Positions 58,976-64,000 of a DNA stretch of 64,000 bases are shown one piece after another. A model generated the notes under the pieces. The model ran no database searches. It worked only from the letters and a program-made list of their open reading frames with translations, and had not been told where the DNA came from. Origin of the DNA: Chamaecyparis obtusa (Eukaryota; Streptophyta; Pinopsida; Cupressales; Cupressaceae); assembly GCA_027943335.1 (NCBI GenBank), contig BSBK01001157.1, positions 1-64,000 of the forward strand, in the 5' to 3' direction. How positions within the stretch are numbered: the stretch's first letter is position 1; every line of letters begins with the position of its first letter. Both the position numbers and the translations under genes were made by a program.

Positions 58976-59570
58976 GGGCTAGATGAGCTTCCACCTTCAC
59001 GTGGTTGGCCCTATTAAGTAGAGAATGTTAAACTATTCTCAAAACAAAGAGAAGCTCAATAATTTAAGGTCTTAGTCCACGAAGATGGTGAAAAATGATG
59101 GGAATCAATGCTGGAGAGTTTTTAGATACTGAGAAGACGTATATGTAGTGGAGGCCAGAAGGGATTTTTGTGGAGATTTGCTAGATGTGGAGATTTTCTA
59201 GAGAGGGTTTCCAGATTGAGTACCAGTGCAGAGATGATGATTCAGTACTGTGTCTATAAAACCTTCACAAATATCCCTTTTTTGGCCTCCACTCATACCT
59301 CTTCTAAGAATCTAGTAACTTTGGATGCTATTTCTCATCCATGCACGAAATGTGCTAGTGATCGTATAAAATTACTTTTGTGAGACTAGGATCAATTATG
59401 AGAAGGTAAACAACAAGATAATTTTATTGTATCTTTCATTTCTTTTATCCATTCATATTTTCTGCTTTCTCTTATATTGGATATTGTGCAGTGTACATAA
59501 AGGCAAGGCGGTGATTATTCTCAATGATCAACAGGTATAAGTCTTCTAGCCCTTACCCAGTAGCTAGGAC
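58976..59570. other. Non-coding, no feature recognised
   Basis: A 71-codon open frame (59168-59383) has no recognisable motif. Confidence 0.4.
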
Positions 59571-59581
59571 TAAAGATAGCA

Positions 59582-60033
59582 GAGCTCAAGAGACCATCAT
59601 AGTTGGTCTCCATCCTTGGTCCATATACTGACAAAATATTTTACATTTCATTAGCTCATCAAATGTAGTGATTTGAAAGAATTTAATAGATGATATTTTC
59701 ATGTATAACATTTATTATTTTAGTTTGACGGTGACTGAATTTATCTACTTCATGCACTTGTATACATCGAGCACAGCCATAAAGAAGCATCCCCTCCCAT
59801 GGCTTGAGTAATGTAGGCCATGAGAGGACACACTTATTTATGGTTGTGCTCATAGTATACAAGTGTGTGGAGTCGATAAATTCATGCAACGTCAACTTAA
59901 ATAATATACGTTATCATGAAAATATTCTATTAAATTCTTTCAAATCTCTTCATTTGATGAGCTAATGAAATGTAAAATATTTTGCCAGTATATGGACCAA
60001 AGACAGAGACCAATTATGATGGTCTCTTGAGCT
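59582..60033. repeat. Long foldback, about 225-bp arms
   Basis: Left arm 59582-59805 and right arm 59812-60033 are inverse copies at high identity with almost no spacer. Both ends carry AGCTCAAGAGACCATCAT or its complement. A transcript would form a single hairpin about 450 nt long. Neither arm resembles a gene that I know. Confidence 0.9.
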
Positions 60034-60492
60034 TTGTTATTTTTACTATGCTAATCCGTCAATTTTTTGACATGTAGTAATCCCTTTCTGACAAAAGAGC
60101 TATTCCTCCGACGGCTACTTATGTCAGAACTTGATTCCTTATCATCAGACATTCCACAGGTAACCATCGGCGGGACCCCATTCTGATAGATGGGTGTGAT
60201 AGGACGGCTATATCTTTGACAAGTACTCCTGTCAGAGATCTACTGAATATTCGTCGCCTTTCCAACTAATGAAATGTCGTAAGAAGAATATTTCAATAGA
60301 TCACTCACATAGTAAAACTGCTATTTATGTGGCCAATTCTGATGGGTAGGGATGTTAGAATATCGACGGTTACTGTTTCCATCACAATTTGCAACGCAAA
60401 AATACCGATAGACAGATGTGTTGCAGTTTCGACAAATGGTCGTTGAAAATCTGACAAATGATTGTCAAAATTTGGCCTCAAATGTACTAGTG
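60034..60492. repeat. CACTA-2 right subterminal region
   Basis: Short repeated motifs TCTGAYR, CGACGG and CGACAAATGG occur in both orientations up to the terminal TACTAGTG at 60485-60492. The left end at 49335-49460 has related motifs (TCTGACGGG, CCGATGGG). Confidence 0.75.
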
Positions 60493-60498
60493 TTATAG

Positions 60499-60510
60499 TG
60501 GTATCAAAGC
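60499..60510 (+). promoter_or_regulatory. Retro-E primer-binding site
   Basis: TGGTATCAAAGC is a one-base variant of the initiator-Met tRNA site. It lies seven bases after the CACTA-2 end and would lie next to the LTR if CACTA-2 were removed. Confidence 0.85.
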
Positions 60511-60596
60511 ATTTTTCTTGCCATCCTGTGGGGTATGGATTCATTTATATTCTAAAGTTATTTTAAAAGTGATCAACACTTCCACTTTCCCTAGCT

Positions 60597-63490
60597 ATGG
60601 ATAAATACAGGAGGCCCAGTTCTGGAAGTCGTCGCAACAGTATGGGAAAGAGAGAGGAATTAAATGTCTTGGTGGAAAGTATGGAAAAACATAGGCTTCA
60701 TCAACAGAGATTGGCAGATAGTTTGTCAGATCCAGTGATAGTAGACAGGGCAATGAGGTATATGGTCTCCACTTTTAGAAGACCGACAACGAGATTGAAG
60801 GGAAGAAGGCTTGAGTTTTTCCCGATAGGTTCCCATGATGCAGATGTACCAATATTTGGTACGACACCTGCTAGTCCTATCTGCAGTGCTGATGGTGGAT
60901 CTATTTCACAAGGACATGTGGATGTTTTAGTATCATTGGTTGACAACAACGCTAAGCATCAACAGGTTGAGGTTCCCAGAGTAGTCACTACGATTTGTAT
61001 AGAGGTAGCTAATATTGTAGTTATCACTGAGTGTTTAGATTCTTCTATGGAGGGAGTGGTTATTGGAGATTTTTATGTCAGTTGTAGTTGTTCTACTCCA
61101 GTTCAGGAGGTAGTTGCTTCCAAGAATGGGACTGATGCATGTATGGCATCTCCTAGTGGCGAAGCTAGTGATTTAGGCATTACAACAAGGTTAGTTGATG
61201 ATAGTTTGTGCTCCAACATTATTGGTGCATAGCCTAACATTGAGTCATGTGTGGAGATTCAGGTGTTAGCAGTTGAGATTTTAGTACGAGATGTGGAAGC
61301 TGGTAGTATAGATACATCTGATGACACTTTTGAGGATGTTGTGAGCTGTATTGGGGATGACAACCTTGTGAGATGTTGGGTGATGACTGCGAGGAGCGTA
61401 TGAGCTCTGATAGCTCTGAGGTTTATGATAACAGTCACAATGTGGGATTAGTATAGGAGACACTAGTTTTTTCCTATGTTGAGGATGTGAGCATGGAGCT
61501 ATTTAGTGATGACACTCATGATGGGAGTGTTGTAGTTGAGTTGGGTGACATAGTTTCATGCCATAGTATAGTTGATTCACATGATGACATTGAGTCGTGT
61601 ATGCAGCCGAAGTTAGTGGAGGAGTTGTAGATAGATGATATGGACACTAGCATCACAGACATTTCCATTGTTGAGAGCGAGGATGATGAGTGCTGTAGTA
61701 TTTTTGGTTTTCTATATCTGACTTTAGGTGTGGACTCAGCATTGTCATATGGTGGTGGTGGGTTCCAGGATTCTGTGTTACAGGGACTCACAGATGAGGA
61801 GAGGGAAGCATATGAGTGGCAAGGGTTTCTTACAGCCATGGCTTCCACTTCTAGAGAGGGGATTACTTCATCGATGATTCATGAGGATGATTTTTCCTAC
61901 AGCGAGACATGTCTGACTTATCAGACCTTGGGGGAGGACTTTGAGTTGTTATTGACTGAGGATGGATCCCAGGATCTATATTTTTAGGCAGTTGTAGGGG
62001 ACAAGGTAGCTAGAGATGGTGTTGAGTTGGATTCAACAACAACTTCCTTGGGATTAGATGAGGATGAGTCTGATGCCTGTACTCAGTTTGTAGATGTGTA
62101 CTCAGATGAAAGTACATAAAGTTATGGTGATCTTGAGGGGAGTTTATTGGATGCAGTTTCCTCTCATAGTGTGGACATCACAATTGAGGCTATTCATAGG
62201 AGGCCCGTTGTGCAAAGTCATCATGTGACTAGCCAGTTGTGAGTTGATGGGAGAGATATTACTTCTACTCTCAAGCATTTTGATGCCACTCATTAGTTAT
62301 TGGCTATTAATGGTTAGGGTACTCCTATGACATATAATCACAGTGGTGGTTATCTTTCCTTAACAGAGATTCTTTCCTTGCGGGAGGCTATCATGATTTT
62401 GAGACAAAACTATTTACAGTTGGTAGCCGACCGATATCACCTAGTTGAGTGGGGGAGTACAAAATATGAGGCACTGATGGATAGAGAGGAGGAGGTGAGT
62501 GAGCTCACTCAGGAGTTAACATCGACTACCGAGGCTTTAGAGGGCACTCAACGAGCTCTTTAGGAGTTGCATATCTAGTTAGATGAGGTGACTATGGAGT
62601 TGGAGCATGTATGGTCCACACCAGCCCCAGACCGACTTTGGTTGCACATTGAGGTGGTTAGTGGTGAGTTGGCTTCTATGATTGGGAATGCATGACATTA
62701 TGATGTGGCAAACACATCTATTCAAGATGTGGGTTCACTAGGTATAGATGAGGTAGGAGTACCAGTGGAATCAAGCTCTCATGTTGATTTGCTTCCTTTT
62801 GCTGGAAGTGAATCTATTTCTTTATCTCATATAGCTGATAGCGTGGAACAGTTGGCAGTGCCACATTTTTAGAGAGGTTAGTTATGGATTGTGGGGGAGC
62901 AAGTTGATGCTTCCATGTATAATTTCTATTGCACTGACTCATTCATGGAGTATTTACTTGAGAGTGCAGATGTGAGAGAGGATTCATACAGAGTGTCTAA
63001 GGGTACTCTCATCTGAGGCTCTTGTGCTATTTGGAGGTTGGTAGGGAAGATTGTGGAGACTCTATCTACTATGCTTCCCCATAGGGATTTCAAGGTTGGG
63101 TTTGTTGGGAGGGTTGCTCAGGTTCCTACCCAGCCTGCAGTTATGTGGAGTCAGAGATTGGAGCCATCTCATGATTCCCAGTTTGGTAATGATGAGCTAT
63201 TGATGGAGATTGGGGATTCCTATTGGTAGTATATGGTGAGGTATGTTCATCATTTGTCTTTTTACCCACAAGTAAAAGATTTGATCTCATGTAGGGGTAG
63301 ACCGACTTCAGTTTCCTACCATCCATTATGGGATGGATTAGCACCATCTTTTGCAGATGGAATTGGCAGTTGCAAGCTAGATTATTTGCAACATCCACAC
63401 GCCCAGGACCGTTTATTAGAGGTTAGAGTTGGTAACAGTGATTCTGACAAATTTGGTCATTGTTTTCTTCTCAGTGTAGTTGGGTGTTAG
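60597..63490 (+). pseudogene. Retro-E internal protein, about 960 codons, unrecognised
   Basis: Coding-like sequence starts at the ATG at 60597 and stays open for 211 codons (N-terminal basic part, KYRRPSSGSRRNSMGKREEL; helix VESMEKHRLHQQRLADSL). It continues past a stop at 61230, shifts frame near 61370, and then runs in one frame to 63490 with about a dozen TAG or TGA stops and otherwise no break. The middle is acidic and Ser/Asp-rich. A coiled-coil segment lies near 62460-62565 (DREEEVSELTQELTSTTEAL). The C-terminal part (63038-63490) is richer in aromatic residues (VRYVHHLSFYPQVKDLISC). I see no zinc knuckle, protease, RT or integrase motif. The stops look like C-to-T changes in a once-open frame. 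It may be an unusual gag or an acquired gene. Confidence 0.55.
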
Positions 63491-63775
63491 TGTGAGTTAG
63501 ACAAGGACTTGAGTTTTGGCAGAATTGATGTTTCAGTTGGGTTGAGTTCCTCTGGGTTGTTTTCTGCATTGACATCTGCAGTTGGTCTTTAGATGGAATT
63601 TTTAGTGATGTCAGTTATTTGGGTGTCAAGGGAAGTTTATCAGATGTTGGTGTCTATACTGTTGTTGTTGGGATTTTCTTCACAGGAGTATGGTGAGGAT
63701 TGGGACATTACTTATGATCATCTGTGGGATCTAGGTGGTTTGTGATATTACTTGTTTTTCCTAATTGCTTGAGGG

Positions 63776-63799
63776 AAAGGAATCTTGGGAAGGGAGGAC
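63776..63799 (+). promoter_or_regulatory. Retro-E polypurine tract
   Basis: GGGAAGGGAGGAC directly precedes the TGTAATG start of the 3' LTR, as required for plus-strand priming. Confidence 0.85.
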
Positions 63800-64000
63800 T
63801 GTAATGTCCCCATTTTTTAGTCTATTGGGATTAGCCTGATTCGGTGACCCTCACAGGCTAATCAGGTGATCAGAGGGGATCAGTTGGTGGAGCCAGTGTT
63901 GGGATTCCATTCTAAAGGTTCAAATTACCAGGTTTGCTCTTCATTTGGATCAATTTGGTCAACTTACTATTTTTAATAAGTGGTATTTTGGGGTATGGCT
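63800..64000 (+). repeat. Retro-E 3' LTR, start only
   Basis: The first 201 bp of the LTR match 47808-48009 with about 18 differences by eye, mostly transitions. It continues beyond the window. Confidence 0.9.

Larger units (their letters stand above)
49309..60492. mobile_element. CACTA-2: 11.2-kb non-autonomous CACTA transposon carrying NOG1 pieces
   Basis: The left end CACTACTACATTTGGGGCC and the right end (inverse complement CACTAGTACATTTGAGGCC) form terminal inverted repeats of about 26 bp with two mismatches. TTA flanks both sides (49306-49308 and 60493-60495). Removing the element rejoins the Retro-E LTR end and its primer-binding site. Subterminal regions carry TCTGACR and CCGACGG-type repeats. 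No transposase was recognised. The cargo includes NOG1 exons, tandem satellites, a Gypsy gag-protease fragment and many foldbacks. Confidence 0.9.
47808..64000 (+). mobile_element. Retro-E: LTR element with an unrecognised internal protein, split by CACTA-2
   Basis: The 5' LTR (47808-49308) and the start of the 3' LTR (63800-64000) share about 90 percent of positions by eye, both starting TGTAATGTCCC. The primer-binding site TGGTATCAAAGC is at 60499-60510 and the polypurine tract at about 63776-63799. CACTA-2 lies between the LTR and the primer site. The interior, about 3.3 kb, encodes one decayed protein with no gag, RT or integrase signature that I can see. It may therefore be a non-autonomous large derivative. 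The 3' end is outside the window. Confidence 0.8.

Overview
The window is transposon-dominated, AT-rich plant nuclear DNA. No intact host gene is visible. Every gene-like stretch is either a decayed retroelement or a host-gene fragment lying inside a DNA transposon. The repeat style (long, old, nested Copia and Gypsy elements, a LINE, a possible Penelope-type ribozyme relic, very low gene density) suggests a large gymnosperm, probably conifer, genome. The captured genes (TANGLED1, plant-type histidinol-phosphate aminotransferase, NOG1) are consistent with a land plant. The species cannot be read from the sequence.

Layout. 1-2158: an unrecognised minus-strand ORF with one stop and a hammerhead-ribozyme-like motif. 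2159-9190: a plus-strand Copia element (Copia-A) with a truncated 5' LTR and a complete 3' LTR; it is interrupted by a 1.05-kb solo LTR flanked by AGAAA duplications. 9191-about 11400: a decayed LINE. About 11400-14823: a Gypsy element (LTR, primer-binding site, gag). Its gag seems to resume at about 41473, because a minus-strand Copia (Copia-B, 14824-41467) inserted into it. Copia-B is itself split in its integrase gene by a 21,580-bp CACTA transposon (CACTA-1, 17477-39056, target duplication ACC). 42751-about 46800: another Gypsy-type LTR and leader. 47808-64000: an LTR element (Retro-E) whose 3' LTR runs off the window and whose interior encodes a decayed protein of about 960 codons that I do not recognise. 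A second CACTA element (CACTA-2, 49309-60492, target duplication TTA) lies between its 5' LTR and its primer-binding site.

The main result concerns the two CACTA elements. Neither shows a recognisable transposase, and both carry pieces of unrelated host genes. CACTA-1 holds four consecutive HISN6 exons on the minus strand, a 632-codon TANGLED1-like frame with two stops, at least one further unidentified gene fragment, and an organelle-type tRNA-Val(UAC) relic near one end. CACTA-2 holds several NOG1 (nucleolar GTPase) pieces, some duplicated and one fused by an internal deletion. It also has a 174-bp tandem satellite broken by a Gypsy gag-protease fragment, and a series of long foldbacks. One foldback pairs 38 nt of NOG1 coding sequence with an antisense copy about 205 nt downstream, a structure that could yield small RNAs against the parental NOG1 gene.

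All calls come from reading the sequence and from memory of protein families. No database search was run. Identity estimates are by eye.
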